Source: Caldifarciminota bacterium
GTDB lineage: Bacteria; Hydrothermota; UBA3072
Length of the DNA stretch: 55,110 nucleotides
Assembly: GCA_016930175.1 (NCBI GenBank)
Contig: JAFGHJ010000014.1
Location: 1 to 55,110, forward strand
Direction: 5' to 3'
The notes beneath the pieces are model-generated. The model did not search any database, had not been told where the DNA came from, and saw nothing but the letters and a program-made list of their open reading frames with translations. The translations under genes were made by a program, and so were the position numbers. This document shows positions 8,806 through 18,709 of the stretch, piece by piece; position 1 is the stretch's first letter; each line of letters opens with the position of its first letter.

Positions 8806-10081
8806 ATAGCCTCCTGAGTATCGAGGTAAATTCCGGGAAAGAAACATCGATGCATTCGGACTCCAGCAGCTGCGTTTTCCCTTCTGCTAAAACTCCCGCT
8901 ATAGCCAGAGCCATTCCGATTCTATGATCATTGAAACTTTCGCAAATGTTTCCTTTTAGTGTGCTAGGACCCTCTATTATAAGTCCGTCAGGTTTTTCCT
9001 CTATTTTTGCTCCCATTTTTTTAAGCCCTGCAGCTATCGCGTAAATTCTGTCAGTTTCTTTTACTCGCAATTCATGCGCATCTTTGATTTCCGTAACTCC
9101 TTCTGCTTGAGTCGCGGCTACGGCTAATATGGGAAGTTCATCTATTACTTTTGGTATTACTTCCCCGAATATCTTTATGCTTTTTAGTTTACTCGCTTTC
9201 ACAATTAAATCTGCTACCGGTTCATAATTTTTATTCCGCTCAATTTTAATAGATATATCAGCGCCCATGGTTTTTAACACTTCTAATATGCCTGTTCTTG
9301 TCGGATTTATGCCTACATTCTTAATTAGTAGCCTTGAACCTTTAATTATACTTGCAAGAACGAGAAAAAAAGCTGCGGATGATATATCTCCCGGGATTGA
9401 TATTTCTTTTCCTTTTAACTTATTTTTATCTTTAAGTGTAATTTTATCTTTTGATGATTCTATTTTTGCTCCATATAAGTTTAAAATTCTTTCTGTATGA
9501 TCTCGACTTTGAGAGGGTTCCGTAACAGAAGTATTTCCTTCGACGTAGAGAGACGCAAGTAGTATGGCAGATTTGACCTGGGCACTTGCTACTTTTAATT
9601 TGTAATCTATTGCTTTTAAATTTCCCCCTTTTATTGTAAGCGGTGCGTATTGGTCATTCTCTCGACCGGATATTTTTGCTCCCATTAGACGCAGAGGTTC
9701 TATGATTCTTTTCATAGGACGTTTAAGTAGAGAACTGTCACCTGTTAGCACTGAAAAGAAGTTTTGTCCCGAAAGCAGACCTGATAATAATCTCATAGAA
9801 GTGCCTGAATTTTTACAGTCTAATATATCGTCTGGTTCTTTAAGTCCATGTAAGCCCTTGCCTTCAATTCTGATAGTGGCTTTATTCTTTAAAATATTTG
9901 TACCAAGCTTTTTCATGATTTCCATGGTTGCCATACAATCATCGCATGTTGAATAGTCCTTTAAAATAGTTATTCCTTCGGCAATAGAACCAACTATTAA
10001 GCCTCTGTGTGTAATTGATTTATCTCCGGAAACTTTTATCTCGCCCCTTATTTTAGAAGCTTTTGATAAAATCAGTTTCAC
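8774..10081 (-). CDS. aroA: EPSP synthase (3-phosphoshikimate 1-carboxyvinyltransferase)
   Basis: The 435-residue enzyme joins PEP and shikimate-3-phosphate, the sixth shikimate step. Lys21-Ser22 and Arg26 (G-D-K-S-I-T-H-R), N-S-G-T-S-M-R (91-97), R-P-M-K-R, D-E-L-P and the late N-D-H-R-I-G-M are all visible. The N-S-G-T-S-M-R and R-P-M-K-R-I-x-E-P-L motifs follow the Bacillus-like class rather than the enteric class, so sensitivity to glyphosate may differ from E. coli AroA (inference). Its start overlaps the pheA stop by four bases. Confidence 0.96.
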   Translation of the reverse strand: MKLILSKASKIRGEIKVSGDKSITHRGLIVGSIAEGITILKDYSTCDDCMATMEIMKKLGTNILKNKATIRIEGKGLHGLKEPDDILDCKNSGTSMRLLSGLLSGQNFFSVLTGDSSLLKRPMKRIIEPLRLMGAKISGRENDQYAPLTIKGGNLKAIDYKLKVASAQVKSAILLASLYVEGNTSVTEPSQSRDHTERILNLYGAKIESSKDKITLKDKNKLKGKEISIPGDISSAAFFLVLASIIKGSRLLIKNVGINPTRTGILEVLKTMGADISIKIERNKNYEPVADLIVKASKLKSIKIFGEVIPKVIDELPILAVAATQAEGVTEIKDAHELRVKETDRIYAIAAGLKKMGAKIEEKPDGLIIEGPSTLKGNICESFNDHRIGMALAIAGVLAEGKTQLLESECIDVSFPEFTSILRRLCGADHVYETN

Positions 10082-10905
10082 TTCTTATCCTTTATTATAT
10101 AGCTGCCCAGAAGTTTGAAGTATGTTACTACTTCTTTTAAAGTTTTAACCGCATGGTTACAATTTTCGTCTTCCATACTGCCTTTAAAGTCAATATAAAA
10201 AAGATATTCGTATGGTCTTCCAACTACCGCTCTTGATTCCAATTTAGTTAAATCAATGTTTCGCAGAGCGAAAATACTCAGGCATCTGAAGAGTATGCCG
10301 GGTTCATTTTTTACGCCGAAAACAAACATAGTTCTGGCGTTTTCTCCCGTGTATACTTTCCTATCTTTCGATATAATAAGAAACCTTGTGAAATTATCGG
10401 GGTGTGATTCAATATTTTCTTTTAGTTTTTTAAAGCCGTATAGTTTTGCGACCTGTGGTCCTGCAATAATTGCCACATTCTTGATTTTCTGTTCTTTTAC
10501 AAGTTTTGCCGCACCTGCGGTATCATAGACTGATACAACTTTATATTCAGGATGAGCCGAAAGAAAGTCTCTGCACTGCGCGAGTGCCTCCGGGTGAGAC
10601 CAGACTTCCTTAATCGATTTTAAACTCGTGGCAGCGGGAGCCAGCAGATTATGTTCTATTCTTAGATTTACTGCTCCTATTACCCAGACGTCATACTCGA
10701 GCAGAAGGTCGTAATTCTGGTGTATGCTGCCGGTAAGCGAATTCTCTACCGGAACTACCCCGTGTGCGTCCTTTTTGGTTTTCACCATTTCGAATATATC
10801 TTTAAAGGTTCTTACTCCCGTTCTCTTTACGTTTTTTGGAAAAAATTTATTTGATGCGACGTCGCTGTTACAGCCTGGTTCTCCCTGATATATTATTTGT
10901 TTCAT
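10078..10905 (-). CDS. pheA: Prephenate dehydratase
   Basis: The 275-residue monofunctional enzyme converts prephenate to phenylpyruvate. The catalytic Thr-Arg-Phe triad is at 173-175 (D-N-F-T-R-F) and the substrate motif V-P-V-E-N-S at 51-56. A C-terminal ACT domain (about 195-270) carries [11 protein letters not shown] and Glu-Ser-Arg at 223-225, which bind phenylalanine in known enzymes; the usual Pro after E-S-R is Ala here. No chorismate mutase domain is attached. The mutase is fused to TyrA upstream in the same operon, so the Phe branch must use prephenate made there. Confidence 0.94.
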   Translation of the reverse strand: MKQIIYQGEPGCNSDVASNKFFPKNVKRTGVRTFKDIFEMVKTKKDAHGVVPVENSLTGSIHQNYDLLLEYDVWVIGAVNLRIEHNLLAPAATSLKSIKEVWSHPEALAQCRDFLSAHPEYKVVSVYDTAGAAKLVKEQKIKNVAIIAGPQVAKLYGFKKLKENIESHPDNFTRFLIISKDRKVYTGENARTMFVFGVKNEPGILFRCLSIFALRNIDLTKLESRAVVGRPYEYLFYIDFKGSMEDENCNHAVKTLKEVVTYFKLLGSYIIKDKK

Positions 10906-11918
10906 ATTTTCCTACCCACTACTTTTGCTATGTTTTTTATATCATCCATTAAATTTTGGAAAGTCTCAGGTGTAATGGACTGTTTTCCATCAGATAGGGC
11001 TTGAGACGGCTGAGTGTGAACTTCTATCAGTAAACCATCAGCTCCTGCTGCTATTGCTGCTCTTGCGAGTGATGGAACGTATTTATTGTTACCTGCCGGG
11101 TGACTCGGGTCTACGATTATAGGCAAGTGGCTCAGTTCTTTTATTACCGGTACTGTGCTTATGTCGAGAGTATATCTGGTGTAAGTTTCGAACGTCCTGA
11201 TGCCTCTTTCACATAATATCACATCGTGGTTTCCTTCGGCTTGTATATACTCGGCAGACATGAGCCATTCTTCGATAGTAGCGGAAATTCCTCTTTTCAA
11301 TAAAACGGGTTTATTAAACCTCCCGACGGTCTTTAATAGCTGGTAATTTTGCATGTTCCTGGCGCCTATCTGCAGAATATCTGCATATTTTGCAACAAGA
11401 GGAACATCGACTTCAGAGACAACCTCTGTTATTATCGAGAGACCAGTTTCTTCACGAGCTTCCGAGAGTATTTTTAATCCTTTTTCGCCCAGACCCTGAA
11501 AACTATAAGGCGAACTTCTGGGTTTGAATGCTCCGCCGCGGAGTATTTTTGCTCCTGCTTTTTTGACTTCTTTTGCAACCTGCAGTACAATTTTTTCGGA
11601 TTCCACGGAGCACGGCCCTGCCATTACTACTATCTCTTCGCCTCCGATCGTCTTACCGTTTACCTCAACAATTGTGTCTTCCGGGTGAAATTCTCTGCTG
11701 CCCATCTTAAATGGACTTAAAATAGGTGTGAGCCGCTCTACGCCGGGTAGTTGTTCAATTGATTGAGTTATTCTCTCTCTATCGGTTGCGCCTATTACGT
11801 GGATTACGGTCTTTTTTATTCCTTTGAAAATCTTAGCTTCGTAACCGAGTTCTTTTATTTTTTCTTTGACTCTGGTAATTTCTTTTTTTGTTGCGCTTGA
11901 AGACATCGTTATTATCAT
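10902..11918 (-). CDS. aroF: DAHP synthase with N-terminal ferredoxin-like domain
   Basis: The 338-residue enzyme condenses PEP and erythrose-4-phosphate, the first committed step of aromatic synthesis. I start at ATG 11918 because GGAGGG precedes it by a few bases and homologues begin M-I-I-x-M. An upstream in-frame start at 11963 lies in repeat DNA. Residues 1-68 form the ferredoxin-like regulatory domain seen in Thermotoga DAHP synthase, where tyrosine or phenylalanine binds. The barrel has G-P-C-S-V-E-S with metal ligand Cys103, then [19 protein letters not shown] and D-P-S-H-P. It follows trpA after a gap filled by an inverted-repeat element. Confidence 0.95.
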   Translation of the reverse strand: MIITMSSSATKKEITRVKEKIKELGYEAKIFKGIKKTVIHVIGATDRERITQSIEQLPGVERLTPILSPFKMGSREFHPEDTIVEVNGKTIGGEEIVVMAGPCSVESEKIVLQVAKEVKKAGAKILRGGAFKPRSSPYSFQGLGEKGLKILSEAREETGLSIITEVVSEVDVPLVAKYADILQIGARNMQNYQLLKTVGRFNKPVLLKRGISATIEEWLMSAEYIQAEGNHDVILCERGIRTFETYTRYTLDISTVPVIKELSHLPIIVDPSHPAGNNKYVPSLARAAIAAGADGLLIEVHTQPSQALSDGKQSITPETFQNLMDDIKNIAKVVGRKI

Positions 11919-11940
11919 TTTCCCTCCACGGAATACTTGA

Positions 11941-12031
11941 ACCACAAAGTACACAAAGAGCACAAAGATTTAAAATATTTGTTTTTATTTTCTTCTTTTT
12001 TACGATTTATTGTTTTGTGATCTTGCGGTTG
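11941..12031. repeat. Inverted-repeat element between trpA and aroF
   Basis: The left arm ACCACAAAGTACACAAAG (from 11941) faces an imperfect, shorter right arm at 12013-12031 ending TCTTGCGGTTG. It is of the same degenerate family as the other gap elements. It sits inside the supraoperon, so transcription must pass through it or restart after it. I see no promoter of the TTGACA-N16 type here. Confidence 0.55.
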
Positions 12032-12036
12032 TATTT

Positions 12037-12822
12037 TCATTTTTGACGTTTTGTAGCTTCTTTAAAATTTGCTATGAGTTCTTTCAAATTTTCTTCGTTT
12101 TTGATGGCCTCGATTATGCGGCTTCCAATAATGACTCCATCAACTTTATCCCTGAGTGATTCGATTTGCTTCTGCGTTCCTATCCCGAATCCAAGTGCTA
12201 TTGGTGTTTCTGAATTTTTCTTTATGTCCTTTAAAAATTTATTGAGATACGCAGGCATTTTATTTCTTATACCTGTAGTTCCAAGGACAGAAACGCAGTA
12301 AACGAATCCTCGTGATTCTTGAATGATTTTTTTTCTTCTTTTTGGAGGTGTTGCAGGAGTGATTAGAAAAATTAGTTCTATATTGTAGTCTTTTGATAGT
12401 TCGATCCATTCGGATGCTTCCTCTATTGGTAAATCAGGTATAATTAGTCCGCTTACTCCGTTTTTATTCATGTCAAGTAGAACTTCTTCTTTGCCGTAAG
12501 CGAGTAATGGATTCAAATAACTCATGAAGACAACAGGAATTTTTATCTCGAGTTTTTTGAGATTGCCGATAATTCTTTTTAACGTGGTTCCTTTCATGAG
12601 TGAAACATGTGAAGATTCCTGTATGGTTGGTCCATCCGCTATAGGATCTGAAAAAGGTATTCCGATTTCAATGATATCGGCTCCGCTTTCTTCGAGCGTT
12701 TTTATAATTTTCAGAGATTCAGCGAGATTCGGAAAACCGCCCGTTGTATAAAGAATTAATGCGGTTTCATTTTTTTCTTTTAATTCCTGGAATTTCTCTG
12801 AAACGCTTATGGGGTTTAGCAT
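12037..12822 (-). CDS. trpA: Tryptophan synthase alpha subunit
   Basis: The 261-residue TIM barrel cleaves indole-3-glycerol phosphate to indole and glyceraldehyde-3-phosphate. The catalytic Glu52 ([10 protein letters not shown]) and Asp63 (I-A-D-G-P) match Glu49 and Asp60 of the Salmonella enzyme. It overlaps the end of trpB by seven bases, which fits translational coupling of the alpha2-beta2 complex. The gene order here is trpB then trpA, the usual one. Confidence 0.96.
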   Translation of the reverse strand: MLNPISVSEKFQELKEKNETALILYTTGGFPNLAESLKIIKTLEESGADIIEIGIPFSDPIADGPTIQESSHVSLMKGTTLKRIIGNLKKLEIKIPVVFMSYLNPLLAYGKEEVLLDMNKNGVSGLIIPDLPIEEASEWIELSKDYNIELIFLITPATPPKRRKKIIQESRGFVYCVSVLGTTGIRNKMPAYLNKFLKDIKKNSETPIALGFGIGTQKQIESLRDKVDGVIIGSRIIEAIKNEENLKELIANFKEATKRQK

Positions 12823-14018
12823 AAAACTCCTTCCACAATTTCCAGATCCTTATCTCCGCGCCCGGAAAGGTTAACAATAATTATAGATTCTCGTGACATA
12901 TCTTTTGCAATCTTTATTGCGTAGGCAACAGCATGTGAGCTTTCCAACGCAGGTATTATTCCTTCCGTTTGTGATAGTATGTTGAAAGCGTTTAAGGCTT
13001 CTTCGTCAGAAATTGCGGTGAATTCTACTATACCTTTGTCTTTAAGGTAAGAATGTTCCGGTCCTACCCCTGGATAATCGAGTCCCGGCGCAATAGAATG
13101 GGTTTCCGTAATTTGTCCGTCTTTATCCTGAAGAAGATAACTCATTGCCCCGTGAAGAGTTCCTATTCCTCCGGTGCACAGGCTTGCGGCGTGTTTTTTT
13201 GTATCGAGACCCAAACCTCCTGCTTCAACACCGACCATTTTAATATTATTTTCTTCTATGAAAGGATAAAAGATACCTATAGCATTGCTTCCTCCTCCTA
13301 CGCAGGCTGTAATTACGTCAGGCAACCTGTATTCCTTTTCTAAAATTTGCTTTTTAGTTTCTTTTCCTATAACAGATTGAAAATCTCTAATCATCATAGG
13401 ATAGGGATGCGGTCCCACGACAGAACCGATGCAGTAGTGAGTGGTTTCCACATTGGTAACCCAATCTCTGATAGCCGCGTTGATTGCGTCTTTAAGAGTC
13501 TTTGAGCCCGAATCTACAGGTATTACTTCTGTGCCGAGAAGTTCCATTCTAAAAAGATTCATTTTTTGCCTTTTTGTATCTTCCGTCCCCATGTACACAT
13601 GGCATTCAAGGTCTAAAAGAGCGCAGGCTGTTGCTGTTGCCACTCCGTGTTGTCCCGCTCCTGTTTCGGCAATTATTCTTTGTTTTCCCATTTTCTTTGC
13701 AAGGAGTACCTGGCCGAGAGTATTGTTTATTTTATGGGCTCCCGTGTGCATCATATCTTCTCTTTTAAGGTATATTTTAGCGCCGCCTATTTTGTCGGTA
13801 AGTCTTTCTGCAAAATATAAAAGAGAGGGTCTTCCTGCGTACTCTTTGAGTAAGAAGTTTAATTCTTCTTTGAAATTTTTATCATCTTTAAGTGATAAAT
13901 ATGCTTTTTCTAATTCGTAAATTGCGTTCATTAGTACTTCGGGGACAAATCTGCCTCCGAATCTTCCGAAATAGCCTTTTTCGTCGGGTAAATTATATTT
14001 TGCCTTGTTTTTATCCAT
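12816..14018 (-). CDS. trpB: Tryptophan synthase beta subunit
   Basis: The 400-residue PLP enzyme joins indole and serine. Lys96 in H-T-G-A-H-K-I-N-N is the Schiff-base lysine; the phosphate loop G-G-G-S-N-A and the E-T-G-A-G-Q-H-G substrate loop are intact. Length and motifs are those of the TrpB1 type that works with TrpA, which follows directly. The ATG lies after a repeat-filled gap and has only a weak Shine-Dalgarno, unlike most genes in the operon. Confidence 0.97.
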   Translation of the reverse strand: MDKNKAKYNLPDEKGYFGRFGGRFVPEVLMNAIYELEKAYLSLKDDKNFKEELNFLLKEYAGRPSLLYFAERLTDKIGGAKIYLKREDMMHTGAHKINNTLGQVLLAKKMGKQRIIAETGAGQHGVATATACALLDLECHVYMGTEDTKRQKMNLFRMELLGTEVIPVDSGSKTLKDAINAAIRDWVTNVETTHYCIGSVVGPHPYPMMIRDFQSVIGKETKKQILEKEYRLPDVITACVGGGSNAIGIFYPFIEENNIKMVGVEAGGLGLDTKKHAASLCTGGIGTLHGAMSYLLQDKDGQITETHSIAPGLDYPGVGPEHSYLKDKGIVEFTAISDEEALNAFNILSQTEGIIPALESSHAVAYAIKIAKDMSRESIIIVNLSGRGDKDLEIVEGVLC

Positions 14019-14047
14019 TTTTTAGTTCACAACCCCCAACCTTTTTT

Positions 14048-14156
14048 AACAACAAATAGCACGAATATCACAAATGTGTTAATAATGTAATTGTCCTGAA
14101 CATGAAAAATAACAAATCTTTTTACTTTATTTGTGCTATTCGTGTGATTAGTTGTT
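14048..14156. repeat. Inverted-repeat element between aroQ and trpB
   Basis: The left arm at 14048-14075 (AACAACAAATAGCACGAAT at its start) and the right arm at 14129-14156 (TTTGTGCTATTCGTGTGAT region) are imperfect reverse complements around a 53-bp centre. Together they account for most of the 178-bp gap. Short open frames across it are made of the repeat arms and are not convincing genes. Confidence 0.6.
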
Positions 14157-14196
14157 TCTTTTACTTTTTTTATTTTCATAACTGAGCCCTTCGTTT

Positions 14197-14625
14197 TTAA
14201 TCTTTCCTCATTAAATACTCTAAAGCCAGTATGTAGCCATACCATCCGAGACCGCTGATTTGTCCTTCGCAAACGGGTGCGCTCATACTTATGTGTCTAA
14301 AATCTTCTCTTGCGTATATATTGCTCAAGTGAACTTCAACGGTAGGTATCTCCACTGCTTCAATTGCGTCCCTTATTGCAACGGAAGTGTGAGTGTATCC
14401 GCCAGGATTTATTACTATTGCGGCGTAGCTTTGGGCTTTCTGAATCGCGTCTACTATTTCCCCTTCTTCATTCGACTGTACTATTTCGACGTTTATATTG
14501 TTTTTTTCTGCGAATTTTTTTATCTCTTCGTTTATTTTCTCGAGGTTCATATTACCGTAAACTTCCACTTTTCTTTTTCCCAGAAGGTTGAGATTTGGTC
14601 CGTGAATCACAAGAAATTTTTGCAT
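14197..14625 (-). CDS. aroQ: Type II 3-dehydroquinate dehydratase
   Basis: The 142-residue enzyme dehydrates 3-dehydroquinate to 3-dehydroshikimate, the third shikimate step. The start motif G-P-N-L-N-L-L-G, catalytic Tyr23, N-P-G-G-Y-T-H-T (73-80) and V-E-V-H-L-S-N-I (His99) are all those of the dodecameric type II enzyme. It begins inside the end of aroKB (19-base overlap) behind GGGAGGT. Confidence 0.96.
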   Translation of the reverse strand: MQKFLVIHGPNLNLLGKRKVEVYGNMNLEKINEEIKKFAEKNNINVEIVQSNEEGEIVDAIQKAQSYAAIVINPGGYTHTSVAIRDAIEAVEIPTVEVHLSNIYAREDFRHISMSAPVCEGQISGLGWYGYILALEYLMRKD

Positions 14626-16196
14626 TCTACCTCCCTCATTATAATTTTTCCTATTCCAGTGGGAACAGGTAGTCTTATTTTTCCTTTTCTTACTTTTTTA
14701 TCTTGAGCCACATATTTTCTCATTTTTTTAGAATTCATATTTTTAGGTATTGAGGTTGGCAACTCATATCTTCCGATTAGTTTTTTTATTCTCAAAAAGT
14801 CCTTCTCACTAAGCATTTTTTCTTCCGCTGCTAATTCTGCCTCTTTTACCATTCCCATTGCTACAGCTTCACCGTGAGAATATCGTGAATATCCGCTGAG
14901 TGCTTCAATGATGTGTCCAATTGTGTGTCCGTAGTTTAACACTTCTCTAATTCCTTTTTCTTCTTTTTCGTCTTTTTCGACGATTCCTTTCTTTATTTTT
15001 ACACATCTTGTGACTATTTCTTCTAACAACTTAATATCTCGATTTAGAATTTCTTTCTGTTTTTTCTCCAGTATATCGAATAGGGTTGCATCATTTGCTA
15101 TTCCATACTTAATAACTTCCGATAGCCCGTTTCTGAATTCTTTTTCAGGAAGGGTTAAAAGTTTTTTTGTGTCGATTAAAATCATATTAGGCTGGTAGAA
15201 TGTCCCTATCATATTTTTACCAAGAGGATGATCAAAGCCGGTTTTGCCGCCTATAGAAGAGTCCACCTGTGCTATCAAAGAAGTTGGAACGTGTATAAGA
15301 GAAACACCTCTTTTTAATGTTGATGCAACGAATCCGGTAAGGTCTCCTACTACTCCTCCTCCCAGAGCTATTATACTTGCCGATCTGTCCATTTTTTCTT
15401 TTAAAAGAATATCGAAAATCTTTTTAATAGTATCGAATGTTTTATATTTTTCTCCGTCGGGAATTATACAAATTGTTGGCTTAACTCCTTGTTTTAATAG
15501 TATTTTTTCTAATTCGCTTATATATAAAGAACCGACCAATGGATTTGATATTATTGCCGCTTTGTCGGATTTAAATTCTAAATTAATTGTTGAATTATTC
15601 TTCCGTAAAATATCGTACCCAATATATATTGGATATACTTTGGATTCTGTTTTAACTATAAGTCTTTCAACGGTTTGTTTCTTAGTTTGTGTTTTAACTT
15701 CAAGATTTCTAATTATATTTTCCGATACTTGTTCGGGTGTAATTTCTGATGTATCTATTTTTAGATCGGCGGATTCGTAAATTCCTTTTTTCATTCTTTC
15801 GTTATATATCTTTAAGATATTGTTCTTTTTCTTTATTAAAGGCCGCGTTTTATCTTTTTTTAATCTGTTTTTTACTGCGTCTAAGTTAGTATAAAGGTAA
15901 ACGACTTTTCCTATCTGAGATAAAGTTTTTCTGTTTTCTTTATCTTTTACAACACCACCGCCAGTTGCAATGACGGCATTTTTGATATTTTTTATTTCTT
16001 TTAGTGTTTCTTTTTCTATTTTCCGAAAATATTTTTCACCAGATTTTTCAAATATGTCATTTATCGTCCTTTTTTCTTTAAGTACTATATAATCATCCAT
16101 AGAAAGAAAGGATAGGTTGGTTTTTTCCGCTATTTTTTGGCCAACGGAGTCTTTTCCCGACCCCATAAACCCTGTCAGCACAATGTTCTCAGGCAT
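14607..16196 (-). CDS. aroKB: Shikimate kinase / 3-dehydroquinate synthase fusion
   Basis: The 529-residue bifunctional protein covers two steps. Residues 1-170 are shikimate kinase, with P-loop G-F-M-G-S-G-K, D34/D35, Arg58, G-G-G at 79-81 and the R-P-L lid at 118-120. The P-loop residue after Lys15 is Asp16, where most shikimate kinases have Ser or Thr. Residues 178-529 are dehydroquinate synthase, with the NAD-site P-D-G-E-K (246-250), G-G-G-V-V-G-D and the metal motif N-Y-G-H-T-I-G-H. Thermotoga is known to carry the same fusion order. It overlaps the end of aroC by eight bases. Confidence 0.95.
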   Translation of the reverse strand: MPENIVLTGFMGSGKDSVGQKIAEKTNLSFLSMDDYIVLKEKRTINDIFEKSGEKYFRKIEKETLKEIKNIKNAVIATGGGVVKDKENRKTLSQIGKVVYLYTNLDAVKNRLKKDKTRPLIKKKNNILKIYNERMKKGIYESADLKIDTSEITPEQVSENIIRNLEVKTQTKKQTVERLIVKTESKVYPIYIGYDILRKNNSTINLEFKSDKAAIISNPLVGSLYISELEKILLKQGVKPTICIIPDGEKYKTFDTIKKIFDILLKEKMDRSASIIALGGGVVGDLTGFVASTLKRGVSLIHVPTSLIAQVDSSIGGKTGFDHPLGKNMIGTFYQPNMILIDTKKLLTLPEKEFRNGLSEVIKYGIANDATLFDILEKKQKEILNRDIKLLEEIVTRCVKIKKGIVEKDEKEEKGIREVLNYGHTIGHIIEALSGYSRYSHGEAVAMGMVKEAELAAEEKMLSEKDFLRIKKLIGRYELPTSIPKNMNSKKMRKYVAQDKKVRKGKIRLPVPTGIGKIIMREVECKNFL

Positions 16197-17331
16197 TTTT
16201 AATCCTTTCGATGTAAAAGTCGTAATTTGCTTTTATGTCTTTCATTACGTCTGAGCCGAATTTTTCGAGATATGCATTGGTTAATACATACGCCATCATA
16301 TTTTCGGCAATTACACCCGCAGCAGGTACAACACAAACATCTGCTCTTTCCTTTTGTGCTAAACTATGTTTTTTTGAAATTATATCTACCGACTCGAGGG
16401 GAGAGGATAGGGTAGGGATTGGTTTTAAATATATTCTTACCGTTATGTCTTCTCCGTTACTTATGCCTCCTTCTATTCCTCCCGCGCGGTTGGTGGACCG
16501 ATAGAATCCCTTTTTTCGAGAATAAAATATTTCATCCTGTACGTCTGAGCCGAATTTTTTCGCGTTTTTAACACCTTCTCCTATTTCTACTCCTTTAGCA
16601 GTTGGTATAGACATCATGGCACTTGCAAGGTAAGAGGTCAGGCGACGGTCAAAGTGTGCATGACTTCCAATACCCAGACATACTCCCTTCGCTATGATTT
16701 CACTTACACCGCCCAGAGAATCTCCTTTTTTCTTCGCTTCATCTATCAATTTGATCATTTCTTTTTCTGCAACCGGGTCGGTGCACCGTAAGGGACTATC
16801 TTCTATTTTGTCGAATGTTTTCACCGGTTTCTTTATACTGATTTTACCGATAGAGATGGTATGAGAGTAAATATTTATTCCAAATTCTGCCAGAAAGAGT
16901 TTGAAGATGGCTCCAGCTGCAACTCGCGCGGCGGTTTCTCTTGCGGAAGCTCTTTCGAGAATGTCTCTTATATCGGTACGGTCATATTTAAATATGCCCG
17001 GCAGGTCGGCGTGACCGGGTCTCGGCGAAGTAATTATTTTGTTCGGCGTGCCTTTTTCGGTTTTCATTAGATCTTTCCAGTTTTCAAAATCCTTATTTTT
17101 TATCTGTATTGAGATTGGTGAACCGATAGTTTCTCCGAATCGGACACCTGACAAAATTTCCACCTTATCGCTTTCGATTTTCATCCGGCTACCCCTTCCA
17201 TAGCCTTTCTGTCTGCGGGAGAGTTCTTTATCGATAAAGTCAGGATTGATTTGTAACCCTGCCGGGACACCTTCGACTATAAGGGAAAGAGCTTTACCGT
17301 GTGATTCTCCGGAAGTTATTAATCTAATCAT
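16189..17331 (-). CDS. aroC: Chorismate synthase
   Basis: The 380-residue FMN-dependent enzyme makes chorismate from EPSP, the branch compound for all three aromatic amino acids. Family motifs are clear: G-E-S-H-G-K-A near the start, the R-R-Q-x-G-Y-G-R-G block, R-P-G-H-A-D, E-R-A-S-A-R-E-T-A and the late N-R-A-G-G-I-E-G-G-I-S-N-G. The length fits the Bacillus-type enzymes of about 380-390 residues, which may need a separate flavin reductase. It overlaps aroE by four bases. Confidence 0.96.
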   Translation of the reverse strand: MIRLITSGESHGKALSLIVEGVPAGLQINPDFIDKELSRRQKGYGRGSRMKIESDKVEILSGVRFGETIGSPISIQIKNKDFENWKDLMKTEKGTPNKIITSPRPGHADLPGIFKYDRTDIRDILERASARETAARVAAGAIFKLFLAEFGINIYSHTISIGKISIKKPVKTFDKIEDSPLRCTDPVAEKEMIKLIDEAKKKGDSLGGVSEIIAKGVCLGIGSHAHFDRRLTSYLASAMMSIPTAKGVEIGEGVKNAKKFGSDVQDEIFYSRKKGFYRSTNRAGGIEGGISNGEDITVRIYLKPIPTLSSPLESVDIISKKHSLAQKERADVCVVPAAGVIAENMMAYVLTNAYLEKFGSDVMKDIKANYDFYIERIKNA

Positions 17332-18101
17332 ATCTCAAAACCTATTGCCTTTTTCATGACGTCGATGGGAGCATCCTGTCCCGTCCATATAGTAAAAGCA
17401 CGCGCACCCTGTAAAATGAGCATTAAGCTGCCATTTACCACTTTAACCCCCTTTTGTTTCTTTACCTGGAATTTATAATTTATATCATAGTAAACAGAAT
17501 TCTCTTTCATTAAGGTTAGAATTTTATCCTGGAGATCGACCGGTGTCGCGTTTAAGATGACGTCAGATTCCGAAGCCATCTTTTCAACGTCGTCAGAAAA
17601 GATTCTATCAGCCTGATAAATTACGCTGAGTTTTTTTGCTTTTTCTTCTACTATATCTGTTATTATAAATCTTGAGGGATTCTTCTGATTTATTATGTAT
17701 GAACATGCATACGCGACTCCGCCCGCTCCTATGAGCATAACTTTTTTTCCCTCGAGGTCGATTTCGTATTTGTTCAGAGACTCTTCGAAACCGTAGGTAT
17801 CTGTATTGAACCCTTTAAGTTTGTTTTCATCAATCAAGACAGTATTTACGGCGTCAATTGCGGTCGCATCTATAGAAATCTCATCGAGATATTCCATTAC
17901 TTTCTTTTTATAAGGAATTGTGATGTTGAACCCTCTAAAATTAAGAGCTGAAAGTCCAAATACCGCTTCTTTTAGTTTTTCTTCTTTTACGGGAAGAGCC
18001 ACATACATGCCGTCAATTCCCAACGCTTTGAAAGCCGCGTTATGCATTGGTGGAGAGAGAGTTATTTTCAAAGGATAACCTATTATTCCCGTGACTAACA
18101 A
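17328..18101 (-). CDS. aroE: Shikimate dehydrogenase
   Basis: The 257-residue enzyme reduces 3-dehydroshikimate to shikimate with NADPH. Substrate-site residues Ser16 (T-L-S-P-P-M-H-N), Lys65 (T-I-P-Y-K) and Asp101 (G-F-N-T-D) are present, with a Rossmann motif G-A-G-G-V-A at 125-130. The C-terminal Q-G-A-R-A-F-x-I-W-T-G is normal for AroE. Its start overlaps the end of trpF by seven bases. Confidence 0.95.
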   Translation of the reverse strand: MLVTGIIGYPLKITLSPPMHNAAFKALGIDGMYVALPVKEEKLKEAVFGLSALNFRGFNITIPYKKKVMEYLDEISIDATAIDAVNTVLIDENKLKGFNTDTYGFEESLNKYEIDLEGKKVMLIGAGGVAYACSYIINQKNPSRFIITDIVEEKAKKLSVIYQADRIFSDDVEKMASESDVILNATPVDLQDKILTLMKENSVYYDINYKFQVKKQKGVKVVNGSLMLILQGARAFTIWTGQDAPIDVMKKAIGFEI

Positions 18102-18709
18102 GATCTGACCTCCTCAATAAATCTTTTGACCTTTTCTTTATCCTTCTTGCCATAGTCTTTTTCAACGCCAGTAGAAACGTCTACTCCGTAAGGGTGTAAG
18201 TCTCTTATGACATGTTTTACGTTATCGGGAGTAAGTCCGCCGGCAATTATGAGAGGTTTATCGATTCCACGCGCTATATCCCAGTTGAATGTTTTTCCGC
18301 TTCCTCTTCCCGGATCGAGAATAAATGCAGAGACCGAGTAGTTTTGCATTTTTTCTATTAATGTTTCTTTTGTGTCGTTTTCGTTTACATGGATCCCTTT
18401 TATTACTTTTCTGTTAACCTTATCGCAATACTCGCAAGTTTCTTTGCCGTGAAGCTGGACTGTATCAATAAAAGCATATTCGGTAATTTCATTTACTTCA
18501 CTCAAGGCTGTGTTCATGAATATACCCACGGTAGTTATAAAAGGAGGCAGAATCCTAATTATTTCTCTAGCCTTATCGGGTGTAATTTTTCTTTTAGATT
18601 CTGCGAAGACAAAACCGATGGCGTCGGCTCCGAGATTCGAAACCATTATTGCGTCCTCTTTGTTTGTTACTCCGCAGATTTTTAATCTTGTTCTGAAGTG
18701 TCTATCCAT
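18095..18709 (-). CDS. trpF: Phosphoribosylanthranilate isomerase
   Basis: The 204-residue barrel enzyme isomerises N-(5-phosphoribosyl)anthranilate to CdRP in the Trp branch. The general base Cys12 lies in K-I-C-G-V-T; the general acid Asp is in I-L-D-P-G-R-G-S-G; the phosphate loops A-G-G-L-T and V-S-T-G-V-E are present. A true trpF and a separate hisA are both here, so no PriA-like dual enzyme is needed. It begins within the end of tyrA (28-base overlap). Confidence 0.95.
   Translation of the reverse strand: MDRHFRTRLKICGVTNKEDAIMVSNLGADAIGFVFAESKRKITPDKAREIIRILPPFITTVGIFMNTALSEVNEITEYAFIDTVQLHGKETCEYCDKVNRKVIKGIHVNENDTKETLIEKMQNYSVSAFILDPGRGSGKTFNWDIARGIDKPLIIAGGLTPDNVKHVIRDLHPYGVDVSTGVEKDYGKKDKEKVKRFIEEVRSC

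Noticed and set aside
7405-8847. TrpE start at 8847
   Set aside because: GTG 8805 has AGGAGG at the right distance and fits the N-terminus of TrpE proteins; the upstream extension lies inside aroA.
14027-14272. 81-codon minus-strand ORF between aroQ and trpB
   Set aside because: It overlaps the aroQ end in another frame and its remainder is built from the inverted-repeat arms (Asn/Thr/His-rich, then Phe/Val/Ile-rich). No good start.
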